Under the pieces are notes generated by a model that ran no database searches, was not told where the DNA came from, and saw only the letters and a list, made by a program, of their open reading frames with translations. A stretch of DNA of 64,000 bases from an uncultured Clostridia bacterium (GTDB lineage: Bacteria > Bacillota > Clostridia > Oscillospirales > Acutalibacteraceae). The stretch's first letter is position 1. Each line of letters begins with the position of its first letter. Location: the NCBI GenBank assembly GCA_947627055.1, contig CANQUS010000006.1, forward strand, positions 1 to 64,000, written 5' to 3'. Position numbers and translations under genes: made by a program. This document shows positions 1 through 7,967 of this stretch, piece after piece.

Positions 1-2462
1 AGCTTAACAAAGATGAAGGATTTGATTCTTCGCAAATTGCATCCATAGGTTTCCAGTATGACGATCCTGCGGAAATATATATCAGTGAATTTGTATTCCA
101 GCCGAAGCCTAATTTGACTGAGTCGACAGGCTTCGTTACGAATCAGTACGAAATACCTGATTACGGTTCCGTAGAGAACAAAGGTCTGACAAACGTTACA
201 GGCGCGGTCTATACGGTTGGTGACAACCGGCGCGTTGTAGGAGAGGACTCACAGTTCTTCCTTAAAAATAACGAGACTGCTACTTTTACGGATCAGTTCC
301 GACGCGGTAGCTATATATACCTTAATGAGGAACTTACTAAAGCACAGCAAGCACTCTTTACTACGACGTACACTGTCTATGAAGACGGAAAGAAAGTAGA
401 TCATTTTGTTAATACCAATAACGTAACTAACGACCCCTCGATAGACAACTTGGTTAATGTGTCGGGTACGAAGGTTGATGACGGCAGAATGGAGGCGTAT
501 GTAACAGGAAATGTAGACGGTCACGCTGAAAACAACAGTGGTTATACGTACCCACACCGCCCCACTGATGGTGGTTTTGTATTCCGTTCATACCTTACAA
601 ATGATAGCGGAACCAGTTCCCTCACTAAGCTCCAGGTCGTATACACTAACACGGCTAAGGTCGGTAATCTAGTCATAGCTAAGGATAAGGCGACCGGCTC
701 CAATAATCTTGACGCTGACTACACATTCTATGTTGAGTTCTATAACGTTGGCGACGTCGCTCTCGAGGACGATACGATCATCGCGGGGCCATTCACACTT
801 AAAAGCGGCGGCGACCCGTGTACGGAACTCACGGGTATACCCGTAGGAACACAGTTCACGATACATGAGGTTCAGCCGAGCGACGGTTCGTCACTCAAGG
901 AGGTTGAGCGTCTCACTAACGGTTCATCATCAACATCGGTTAAAATTAAGAATGATACCATAACCGTGAAGGGCGTAACATATAATACCCGTTCGGTTTC
1001 GGGAACTATCCGTCAAGAGAGTGACACATACACATATCGAATGCTCAACTACAAGTATACCGTTATGATCGAGATCCAGAAGAATTGGGAGAATCGTGAG
1101 AACTATAAAGGCCCCGATATCACCGAGGTTAAATTTCATCTCCAACGCCGCGAAAAGGGTCAAACTGATGATGACTGGCAGAATGTCACAGACATTAGCG
1201 GAGACCCTGTGGTTATCACTGTGAACAAAGATGCAGCCTCAGGAACCGGCGCTTGGACGAACAGAAGCGGTCCGTATGATTTCTATGTTGATAACAATTC
1301 CGCTAACCCGGTTTATGAGTATCGCGTGGTAGAGTTGAATCCCGACGGTACCGAAGTGAAGGACGGCATATATAACGGTAATTTCACGGTGAAGTATGAC
1401 CCTGAGTATAAGGACGGCGGCGACGGAAATCATCCTCCCGTTAATAACACCTTGGAGTTTAATGTTACGAATACCTATGTTGAAACCACAGATTATAATG
1501 CTGTTAAAGAATGGTATGATGAAGCAGGCGCAGCGCTGACTGCACCTGCGGCGGGTACTCAGCTGACGCTGAAACTGCAGTCCACTACAAAAGACACACC
1601 CAATGATGTCGACTGGACGGATGTATCGGGTAAAAGCGTAACAGTTAAATACGATGGTACAAACTTGACACTTGATCCGCCAGTGGATGGTGTAACCTGT
1701 GCTTTTGCTGATTCTGCACATTCTAAGTGGAAGGTAACATTCAGCAATCTGCCCGCGAAAGATAGTGATGGAACAACTTCCCTGCACTACCGAGTTATTG
1801 AAGCTTCTGCGCCGTCGGGATATGAGCAGATGGATAGCGCTTATTCTAATGATGAGACCGCCAAAACATCAACCATCAAAAACAAGAAGGTCACGACCGC
1901 CGACTACAAGGTTACTAAACAGTGGCCGGATGGTCTGCCGCAATCCGAAAGCACGATAACGCTGCAGCTCCAGCAGACAACATCTGATAGTCCGTCGGAT
2001 AGCGACTGGGCGAGTGCCGATTCCATCACCGATAACAAAATAGTTATCAGATACGAATCCAATGGCGATATAACTGTCGATACGAATGGCAGTTCAGTTT
2101 TTACTGCTGACCCAAATCTTACAAAAGGTACTGGTAGTGGTGGCGTCGACGAGTGGTATTACCAGTGGACAGACTTGCCCACAAAGGACAGCAACGGTAA
2201 AACAATAAAATATCGAGTTGTTGAGACCAAGGTATGCGACGGCTATTTTACAGCTTCGCAGACGCACGATACGACGGGATCCGTCATTGTCAACAAGGCA
2301 CTCGTTAATATGCCCTCGGCGGGTTCATTCCCCTTTATCTTTAACTTTGCTTTATTTGGAGGAATCGTGATAGCTATTTCGCTGGTTACTCTCCATTTAA
2401 ATAAAAAATTCAATATTTTTCAGCGTTTATTGCGTATAATCCGCAATGTTAAGGGGGTTTGA
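1..2462 (+). CDS. Ancillary/tip pilin, CnaB repeats, sortase-anchored (5' partial)
   Basis: The frame is open from the left edge of the window, so the start lies upstream. The TTG at 114 is internal and has no ribosome binding site. The visible 819 residues hold a beta-rich region, a DUF7601-like stretch (about nt 660-1050) and three CnaB-type domains (about 1055-1480, 1490-1890, 1895-2310). Each CnaB domain begins with a Lys-containing strand (KNW, VKEW, VTKQW) and ends with YRVVE or YRVIE, the Lys/Glu pattern of self-formed isopeptide bonds. The C-terminus carries MPSAG, a hydrophobic segment and a basic tail, which is a variant LPxTG signal. Its position upstream of a backbone pilin and two class C sortases suggests a surface-exposed tip or ancillary pilin. 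Adhesive function is inferred; the ligand-binding head, if any, is outside the window. Confidence 0.8.
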   Translation, partial: LNKDEGFDSSQIASIGFQYDDPAEIYISEFVFQPKPNLTESTGFVTNQYEIPDYGSVENKGLTNVTGAVYTVGDNRRVVGEDSQFFLKNNETATFTDQFRRGSYIYLNEELTKAQQALFTTTYTVYEDGKKVDHFVNTNNVTNDPSIDNLVNVSGTKVDDGRMEAYVTGNVDGHAENNSGYTYPHRPTDGGFVFRSYLTNDSGTSSLTKLQVVYTNTAKVGNLVIAKDKATGSNNLDADYTFYVEFYNVGDVALEDDTIIAGPFTLKSGGDPCTELTGIPVGTQFTIHEVQPSDGSSLKEVERLTNGSSSTSVKIKNDTITVKGVTYNTRSVSGTIRQESDTYTYRMLNYKYTVMIEIQKNWENRENYKGPDITEVKFHLQRREKGQTDDDWQNVTDISGDPVVITVNKDAASGTGAWTNRSGPYDFYVDNNSANPVYEYRVVELNPDGTEVKDGIYNGNFTVKYDPEYKDGGDGNHPPVNNTLEFNVTNTYVETTDYNAVKEWYDEAGAALTAPAAGTQLTLKLQSTTKDTPNDVDWTDVSGKSVTVKYDGTNLTLDPPVDGVTCAFADSAHSKWKVTFSNLPAKDSDGTTSLHYRVIEASAPSGYEQMDSAYSNDETAKTSTIKNKKVTTADYKVTKQWPDGLPQSESTITLQLQQTTSDSPSDSDWASADSITDNKIVIRYESNGDITVDTNGSSVFTADPNLTKGTGSGGVDEWYYQWTDLPTKDSNGKTIKYRVVETKVCDGYFTASQTHDTTGSVIVNKALVNMPSAGSFPFIFNFALFGGIVIAISLVTLHLNKKFNIFQRLLRIIRNVKGV

Positions 2463-2570
2463 TAGCGTCTTTTTTATGAATGCTGCGTGCATATTTTGTG
2501 CGAGATATGCACGCATCGTTAAAAAAGATGTTTCTCGCACAAATCAAATTCCAAATTGGAGGTAAAGAAT

Positions 2571-4589
2571 ATGAAAAGTAAATTTCTAAAATGCTTGAGC
2601 GTCGGCATAACCTCGGCTATGCTCGCCGCATCGATCATTCCCATGTCGGCGCCGACTGCTTCTGCGGCTGGAGTCACGACATACAACAATTACTACAAGG
2701 AGTATAAGTTACCTACACATGCCAGTACTTCGCTACCCGGACAGGGCGAAACATACTACGCTATATTCCAGATAGCGTCGCTCAAGTCGTATGATGAAAC
2801 GAGTCATTTTGCAGAATATGAGATGAAAAATCCTACACTCTGGAATAAAGATAATAATAATGGTGATCTGTTAAAGGTAGACGATGCCGGCAGAGTTATG
2901 TACAGCACCGGAGAGGCATTAGATACTTGGAAAGTGCTTGATAAGAAGAACTTTACAAGCCTTGACGTGACGATGGGAGACCAGCAAACCAATCATGATC
3001 TCATAGCTATTCTTGACAGAGCGGCAGAAAAAGTACGTTTACTGACAGATATAAAAAACTTAACGTACAAAGGCGAGGTTAATGGCGGAAAACGCTACGA
3101 CGATAGTAGCAGTGAAGAAGTGGATAATCCGTCTGCTTGGGGAAGCTCAATTCAGATGTATAAGCTCGGTCATGAGAGCCAGGTTCGACTTACTAATGGT
3201 CTGTATCTTATGCTTTCTATTGGTCCGAAGCTTCAGACTCCTAACCTCATTGCTGTAGAAAACCTCAGTCCGACATCTCCTGCGGCGGAACAGTTGTATG
3301 ATAAAGGCTCTAACATAACGATCGACAAGGAGATCACAAATGTAACTGACGGTGGCAATAAATCGGCCGATGGTGAAACAGCCGAAGTCGCTGTAGGTTC
3401 AACGGTAGAATTTACGTTGACCAGCGTGACCCCGATCTATGATAAGTCTGTAACTGATATTATTGCGGGTGGTGCTCCCTATGTGGGTCTTGAAATTCCG
3501 GCCGAATATCAGGATTCCGGAGATGATGGCATCATAAATTATGTTATCTACGACGATCCGTCTGTAGGTCTCGACATTGACTTTGACGATGACCCTACTT
3601 TAGGTATTGAAATTGAGATCGGTAACACTGATAAGGCTGCAACTACTACAAAGTGGACACCGATCACCTCGGCGAATGTAGGTGCAGGTGCATTTGACGG
3701 CTTTAATGACTTGAGTGATATTTTAACCGTTGAGAAGTCAACGTTTGCATATTCAACTTTTGCCCAGAACAAAGCTCTTAATGCTGCTTCTGACCACGAA
3801 AAACACATCCATGGCGGCACAGGCTTTAAGATAGTATTTACTGACAAATTTGTTACTACTCAGGATTACATGAATAAAGTTATTAGAGTAAAATTTACTG
3901 CAAAGGTCAATGCGAACGCTGATACGTCACTTGCTGAAGGCAGTCCTAATACAGATAAGATGTCATATAATTCAAACGGCGTCAAAGGCTTTACAATTCC
4001 GAACGAGTCTATTGTCCAGTATGACAACCAGTTCCTTGCCGAGAAAAGATCTGTGTCATCCTACAGCGATATTGTCTATTTGCATCGCGTTGAGATCGCC
4101 GTAAATAAGTTAAACGGTGACGCACCGAATACGACAGTCGCGGGTGCTCAGTTTGCTATTTATGATGAGACAGGTTCAGATCTGAAAGCAGGACCAAAAA
4201 TAATTACGTCTCCTGACGGTTACGTTACATTTAACGAGCTGCCTGCGGGAACATATACACTGAAGGAGACTTTTACTCCTGATGGTTATAAGCAGATCGA
4301 GGATATTAAGTTTACTATTACGGCAGTTCAACAAGGTAATTACAACGGTAACTACACATTCTCTGTCGATAGCCCGGCCGGCACAAACTTTGAAGTTGGT
4401 AAATTTTCCGCTAAGGTTTATCCAAATCTAACAAACGCACTTAATATTAAGAACTTTATCGGTCAGACCCTCCCCGGCACAGGCGGAATGGGTACTGTTA
4501 TCTTTACTGTAGTTGGTGCAGGTATAATTGTACTTGCCGGAGTTATGCTTGTTATTTACATGAAGAAGAGACGTGTTGACGAGGAGTAA
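2571..4589 (+). CDS. Major (backbone) pilin, LPGTG-anchored fimbrial protein
   Basis: This 672-residue precursor should be the polymerised shaft subunit of a sortase-assembled pilus. Start: the ATG at 2571 follows GGAGG at good spacing; an in-frame TTG at 2556 lies inside that site and was rejected. Residues 1-36 form a signal peptide ending ASAA. The middle (about 255-470) resembles the isopeptide-forming fimbrial D2 domain (VEFTLTSVTPIYDK). A CnaB domain at about 505-610 contains the GTYTLKE/PDGYK signature. LPGTG lies at 634-638, followed by a membrane span and KKRR tail. A YPN stretch before the anchor may stand in for the pilin motif, but the exact linkage lysine cannot be assigned by eye. 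The gene comes 108 bases after the tip pilin and is followed by a structured gap before the sortases, which fits higher pilin than sortase expression. Confidence 0.88.
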   Translation: MKSKFLKCLSVGITSAMLAASIIPMSAPTASAAGVTTYNNYYKEYKLPTHASTSLPGQGETYYAIFQIASLKSYDETSHFAEYEMKNPTLWNKDNNNGDLLKVDDAGRVMYSTGEALDTWKVLDKKNFTSLDVTMGDQQTNHDLIAILDRAAEKVRLLTDIKNLTYKGEVNGGKRYDDSSSEEVDNPSAWGSSIQMYKLGHESQVRLTNGLYLMLSIGPKLQTPNLIAVENLSPTSPAAEQLYDKGSNITIDKEITNVTDGGNKSADGETAEVAVGSTVEFTLTSVTPIYDKSVTDIIAGGAPYVGLEIPAEYQDSGDDGIINYVIYDDPSVGLDIDFDDDPTLGIEIEIGNTDKAATTTKWTPITSANVGAGAFDGFNDLSDILTVEKSTFAYSTFAQNKALNAASDHEKHIHGGTGFKIVFTDKFVTTQDYMNKVIRVKFTAKVNANADTSLAEGSPNTDKMSYNSNGVKGFTIPNESIVQYDNQFLAEKRSVSSYSDIVYLHRVEIAVNKLNGDAPNTTVAGAQFAIYDETGSDLKAGPKIITSPDGYVTFNELPAGTYTLKETFTPDGYKQIEDIKFTITAVQQGNYNGNYTFSVDSPAGTNFEVGKFSAKVYPNLTNALNIKNFIGQTLPGTGGMGTVIFTVVGAGIIVLAGVMLVIYMKKRRVDEE

Positions 4590-4642
4590 TATCGACTGAT
4601 ATTTCCTGTTGCCGCACCTTCTGACTGAATACTTAAGATCCG

Positions 4643-4732
4643 CCGATGCGGTGATATGCCGCATCGGTGGGTTTTCCGAAAGGCTCGGTTTACTGATACG
4701 ATGCGAACCTTTCGGAAAGCCTCGCGAAAGGA
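4643..4732 (+). promoter_or_regulatory. Candidate RNA switch/attenuator ahead of the sortase genes
   Basis: A perfect 9-bp hairpin (CCGATGCGG at 4643-4651 with CCGCATCGG at 4659-4667) is followed by TGGGTTTT, a weak terminator form. Next comes an 11-bp inverted repeat, TTTCCGAAAGG (4673-4683) with CCTTTCGGAAA (4708-4718). The right-arm core CCTTTCG (4708-4714) is also complementary to CGAAAGG at 4725-4731, which overlaps the likely ribosome binding site of the first sortase. The two pairings exclude each other, so one fold hides the site and the other frees it. Function is inferred from complementarity only. Confidence 0.5.
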
Positions 4733-4743
4733 CGCGTTCCATT

Positions 4744-5631
4744 TTGAAATTAAAACATGGCAAAAAAATATGGCCTCTCCTGCTTGCTGCCCTGCTGTTT
4801 TTCATTGGTGTTGCGTCAATCCTATATCCGTTTTTCAGCAATCTTCTGTCGGTCATGACAGCGGACACGGTCATATCCGATTACAAGGACGAAGTAAAAG
4901 ATATGTCCCATGACGATATCGAGGCTTTGATAGAGGAGGCTCACCTGTTTAACAAAAGGCTTTATGAGGGTACGGTAAATAAGGATGACGCGAGGTGTCT
5001 GTCTATTGCTAACGACCTGATAAGCTATCTCGACATACCGTCTATCTCTGTATATCTGCCCGTATACTACGGAACCTCCGAGGAGGTCCTCAGCAAGGGC
5101 TGCGGTTATCTTGAGAACACCTCTCTTCCTGTAGGCGGTGTAAATACACACTGCGTTATCGCGGGTCATACAGGCTTGCCGACAGCCGATATGCTCACAA
5201 ACCTCGATAGGCTCAAGATCGGCGATTTGTTCTATATCCATACGCTTAACGATGTTTTGGCATACCGTGTGGACAAAATACAGGCAGTTTTGCCTGATAT
5301 GACAGATGCTCTCCGCATATTACCGGGCAGGGATATAGTAACACTCTTGACCTGTACGCCGTACGGTGTCAACGACCACCGTCTTTTGGTGCGCGGCACA
5401 CGCGTTCCGTATGATCCCGAGGATGAAACGCCTGATCTCTCACCGCTGCCCGTAACTGAGGATGAACGTAATGCCGAGATCGCTCGTCAAACAGCCTTTA
5501 TTGTTGTCATAGTTTTAGCGTCTGTTATTGTTTTTGTGACCGCCTGCTTTTTACTCGGAACTGACAGCAAAAAGCACAAAAACACACGCCATATTGATAC
5601 GGTCAGTATAGATGAAAAGCGGGAGGAATAG
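4744..5631 (+). CDS. srtC: Class C sortase (pilus polymerase) 1
   Basis: This membrane transpeptidase should join pilin subunits by cleaving the LPxTG-type signal. Start: TTG at 4744, preceded by GAAAGGA; upstream in-frame starts would place the hairpins of the leader inside the coding region. The 295-residue product has an N-terminal span, a sortase domain and a second span near the C-terminus, which is the class C layout. Catalytic residues are His142 (in HTGLP), Cys204 (in TLLTC) and Arg213 (HRLLVRG). SLPVGG and TCTPYGVNDHR are class C signatures. The residues between the first span and the core contain no DPW/DPF/DPY lid tripeptide. The next gene is a paralogue 3 bases downstream, so the two are co-translated. 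Confidence 0.9.
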   Translation: MKLKHGKKIWPLLLAALLFFIGVASILYPFFSNLLSVMTADTVISDYKDEVKDMSHDDIEALIEEAHLFNKRLYEGTVNKDDARCLSIANDLISYLDIPSISVYLPVYYGTSEEVLSKGCGYLENTSLPVGGVNTHCVIAGHTGLPTADMLTNLDRLKIGDLFYIHTLNDVLAYRVDKIQAVLPDMTDALRILPGRDIVTLLTCTPYGVNDHRLLVRGTRVPYDPEDETPDLSPLPVTEDERNAEIARQTAFIVVIVLASVIVFVTACFLLGTDSKKHKNTRHIDTVSIDEKREE

Positions 5632-5634
5632 TAT

Positions 5635-6519
5635 ATGACCGCCATAAAAAAGCGTGTCAAGCGCAGGATACCTCTTTTAATGATTTTTCTGCTTTTGATC
5701 GTTGGTGTTGGCTTTGTGATGTATCCTAAGGTCAGCGACTGGATCGCTAGATATACTGCTTATTCTGAGATCGCCTCATATAACGCGGCTGTCAAAATGA
5801 TCGACAGGTCTGAAATTAAAAAGCTTCAGAAGCTTGCACAGGAGTATAACGAGGCTCTTGCCAAAGGCGATACAGCTAAAAGCTCCGTTATTGATTATGA
5901 CAGCCTGCTTGCTGTTACCGATGCGATAGCGTATGTGGACGTTCCAAAGGTTCAAATTTATCTTCCGATTTTTCACGGCTTGTCCGACGCCATCCTCGAG
6001 AGGGGTGTGGGTCATATGGAGGGAACGTCCCTCCCGGTTGGCGGCAAGAGTACACATTGCGTATTAGCTGCACATACGGGCTTACCATCGTCCGAACTTT
6101 TTACAGATATTGACCAACTTGTTTTGGGTGACGTTTTTTATATCCATGTTCTTGACGAGACGCTTGCGTATAGGGTCGATCAGATAAAGGTCGTTTTGCC
6201 GGATGAAGTTGATGATATTAAAATCGTTGAGGGTGAGGACTATGTAACGCTTCTGACCTGTACTCCATACGGTATAAACGACCACAGACTGTTAGTCCGT
6301 GGCACCCGCATTCCATACAAAGAGCCATATGTTCCCTCGGAGCAGGACGCTAAGTACCCGATGGCGCCTACCGATTCTACTGACGAGGAAACTATACCTG
6401 TTGAGAAGCTCCTCTTGTTCTGGGGAACGGTAGTGGTGTTGGTCGTTGTTGTTATGATTCTGCTGATTTTATTTTTGCCGTTAGGCAAAAAACGAAATAA
6501 AAAACAAGCAAAAAAGTAA
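5635..6519 (+). CDS. srtC: Class C sortase (pilus polymerase) 2
   Basis: The second class C sortase of the island (294 residues) starts at ATG 5635 behind GGGAGG. It has an N-terminal span, a C-terminal span with a very basic tail, and catalytic His147 (HTGLP), Cys209 (TLLTC) and Arg218. The SLPVGG and TCTPYGINDHR blocks are shared with the preceding sortase, so this is a tandem duplication that has since diverged, mainly in the N-terminal region. As in its neighbour, no canonical lid DPx motif is visible. In pili with several sortases the copies often divide labour between shaft polymerisation and addition of ancillary subunits; which does which here cannot be told from sequence. Confidence 0.9.
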   Translation: MTAIKKRVKRRIPLLMIFLLLIVGVGFVMYPKVSDWIARYTAYSEIASYNAAVKMIDRSEIKKLQKLAQEYNEALAKGDTAKSSVIDYDSLLAVTDAIAYVDVPKVQIYLPIFHGLSDAILERGVGHMEGTSLPVGGKSTHCVLAAHTGLPSSELFTDIDQLVLGDVFYIHVLDETLAYRVDQIKVVLPDEVDDIKIVEGEDYVTLLTCTPYGINDHRLLVRGTRIPYKEPYVPSEQDAKYPMAPTDSTDEETIPVEKLLLFWGTVVVLVVVVMILLILFLPLGKKRNKKQAKK

Positions 6520-6553
6520 AGCCTATATATTATTTGCTTAGGAGGAAATCAAT

Positions 6554-7639
6554 ATGAAGTTTAGATTTGTAAAAAAGGCAGCTGCTATTTCTTTAATGTT
6601 TGCTTTTGCCTGCTGTTTTTCGGTATTCTCAAGTGCCGTTGATGCTCCTTCGGTCGGCTCTGTCACTGTCGATGTTATACCCGAGGCTGAAGGCATAGAG
6701 CTGAGGCTTCATGAGGTCGCCGACATCGTAAACGCCGAGTTTAAGCTGAATACAGACTTTGCGGCCTCCAATGTTGACATAACTGACCTAAAGGATTCCG
6801 ATGCCGCTCAGGCTGCCGCGGAAGCTATGATGTCCTATGCCGAGTCTAAGTCCTTGACTAACGGCATCGACATGACTGTAAATGCCGACGGTAAGGCGAT
6901 ATTTTCTGATCTTTCCGTTGATAAGGTCTACCTCATATATCAACTTAAGGAAGCACATATTTCTATACAGCCCATGTTGGTCAGTGTGCCGTACATAGAT
7001 GGTGTTACCGCTAACTATGATGTGAAGATCAACGCCAAGTTTGCTGACAACTCTGATGCGTTTCGCTCCGCTGTCATTCTGAACAAGGTCGATGATTCGT
7101 CTAAGCCGCTCAAGGGCGCTGTATTTACCTTCCAAAGCAAGGAATACTACACGGATAATTTACTTGTACCTAACGATGCTGATAAAGGCTCAGACTCTAA
7201 AGGCAACTACTACTGGAAAGCATACGGCTCTGACCTGACGACTAACGCATATGGTCAAATTGTTGTCGAAAAGATACCATTCGGTACTTACCGTTTTGTT
7301 GAGGTCAAAGCCCCTGACGGATATATCCTTGATTCCACGCCTCACGAGTTCGAACTGAGCGTCGCTGGCGCTGTTAAGGCTGAGAACGGTGTTTACAGTA
7401 AGGCGAGAGGTACTATTGCAGAGTTGACGATCAAGAATATGCCTGTCCCGACAAGCAGCACCCCAGAGCCGTCTAACCCCTCTACACCAACTACCCCGAC
7501 CCCATCAGGTAAACCCGGTAATCCTGTTTTGACTGGTGACAGCTTAAACGTTCTACCGTTCCTGTGTGTAGTAATTGCTGCCGGTCTTGTGATCACCCTG
7601 ACAGCGAAGAGGACTTCTAAAAATAAAGCTGATAGATAA
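6554..7639 (+). CDS. Minor (probably basal) pilin with CnaB domain
   Basis: The ATG at 6554 follows AGGAGG. The 361-residue product has a signal peptide of about 28 residues, an N-terminal domain containing many Asp/Ala stretches, a CnaB domain from about residue 175 (VILNKVDDSSKPLKGAVF to GTYRFVEVKAPDGYIL), a Pro/Thr/Ser linker near 297-322, and then a PVLTGDS sorting motif with membrane span and basic tail. The Pro-rich linker next to the wall and the divergent anchor motif are typical of basal pilins that a housekeeping sortase, not the pilus sortase, links to peptidoglycan. That role is inferred. It is the last gene of the pilus operon, with an intrinsic terminator 7 bases past the stop. 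Confidence 0.82.
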   Translation: MKFRFVKKAAAISLMFAFACCFSVFSSAVDAPSVGSVTVDVIPEAEGIELRLHEVADIVNAEFKLNTDFAASNVDITDLKDSDAAQAAAEAMMSYAESKSLTNGIDMTVNADGKAIFSDLSVDKVYLIYQLKEAHISIQPMLVSVPYIDGVTANYDVKINAKFADNSDAFRSAVILNKVDDSSKPLKGAVFTFQSKEYYTDNLLVPNDADKGSDSKGNYYWKAYGSDLTTNAYGQIVVEKIPFGTYRFVEVKAPDGYILDSTPHEFELSVAGAVKAENGVYSKARGTIAELTIKNMPVPTSSTPEPSNPSTPTTPTPSGKPGNPVLTGDSLNVLPFLCVVIAAGLVITLTAKRTSKNKADR

Positions 7640-7645
7640 TATAAG

Positions 7646-7672
7646 ATCCCGCCTTTGAGCGGGATTTTTTTT
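7646..7672 (+). terminator. Intrinsic terminator of the pilus operon
   Basis: ATCCCGC and GCGGGAT form a perfect 7-bp stem with a 6-base loop, followed directly by a run of T. It sits 7 bases after the minor pilin stop codon. Confidence 0.92.
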
Positions 7673-7910
7673 GCGATAAATACCGTGCCACAGAATCAAC
7701 CGCGATATTTCAATTACCATATTACGTTGAAAACCTGACATTGGATTTATGTTTTTCACAGCCCCGTGACCGCACAAGAGCGCTTTGATCCTCATATTTA
7801 GCGCCGATTATCTGCCAAGATGCCTCCTTCCGTACTCGAAACGGGACGAGCTTGAGAATTTCCGCCGATATGTCCCGCTGTGCCGAGATCGTGGGTACTC
7901 CATGTGCATA
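7673..7910. other. Gap between two converging terminators, no gene recognised
   Basis: The 3' ends of the pilus operon and the LRR protein converge here. The only reading frame of note (minus strand, 7722-7919) starts inside the LRR-gene terminator stem, and I do not recognise its product. It might be debris of a lost element, but nothing in the sequence proves that. Confidence 0.4.
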
Positions 7911-7911
7911 A

Positions 7912-7948
7912 AAAGTCACCCTTTACATTTCAAGTAAAGGGTGGCTTT
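7912..7948 (-). terminator. Intrinsic terminator of the LRR surface protein gene
   Basis: On the minus strand CACCCTTTAC and GTAAAGGGTG form a 10-bp stem with a short loop, followed by ACTTTTT. It lies about 20 bases beyond the stop codon of the minus-strand surface protein. Confidence 0.85.
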
Positions 7949-7967
7949 TAACTAGTGTGCTGAAAGT

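Noticed and set aside
1239..1787. 182-residue minus-strand frame inside the tip pilin
   Set aside because: It overlaps a well supported CnaB coding region and has a composition typical of antisense shadows.
7722..7919. Minus-strand frame of 65 residues after the pilus operon
   Set aside because: It begins in the terminator stem of the LRR gene, its product is not recognised, and there is no separate promoter.
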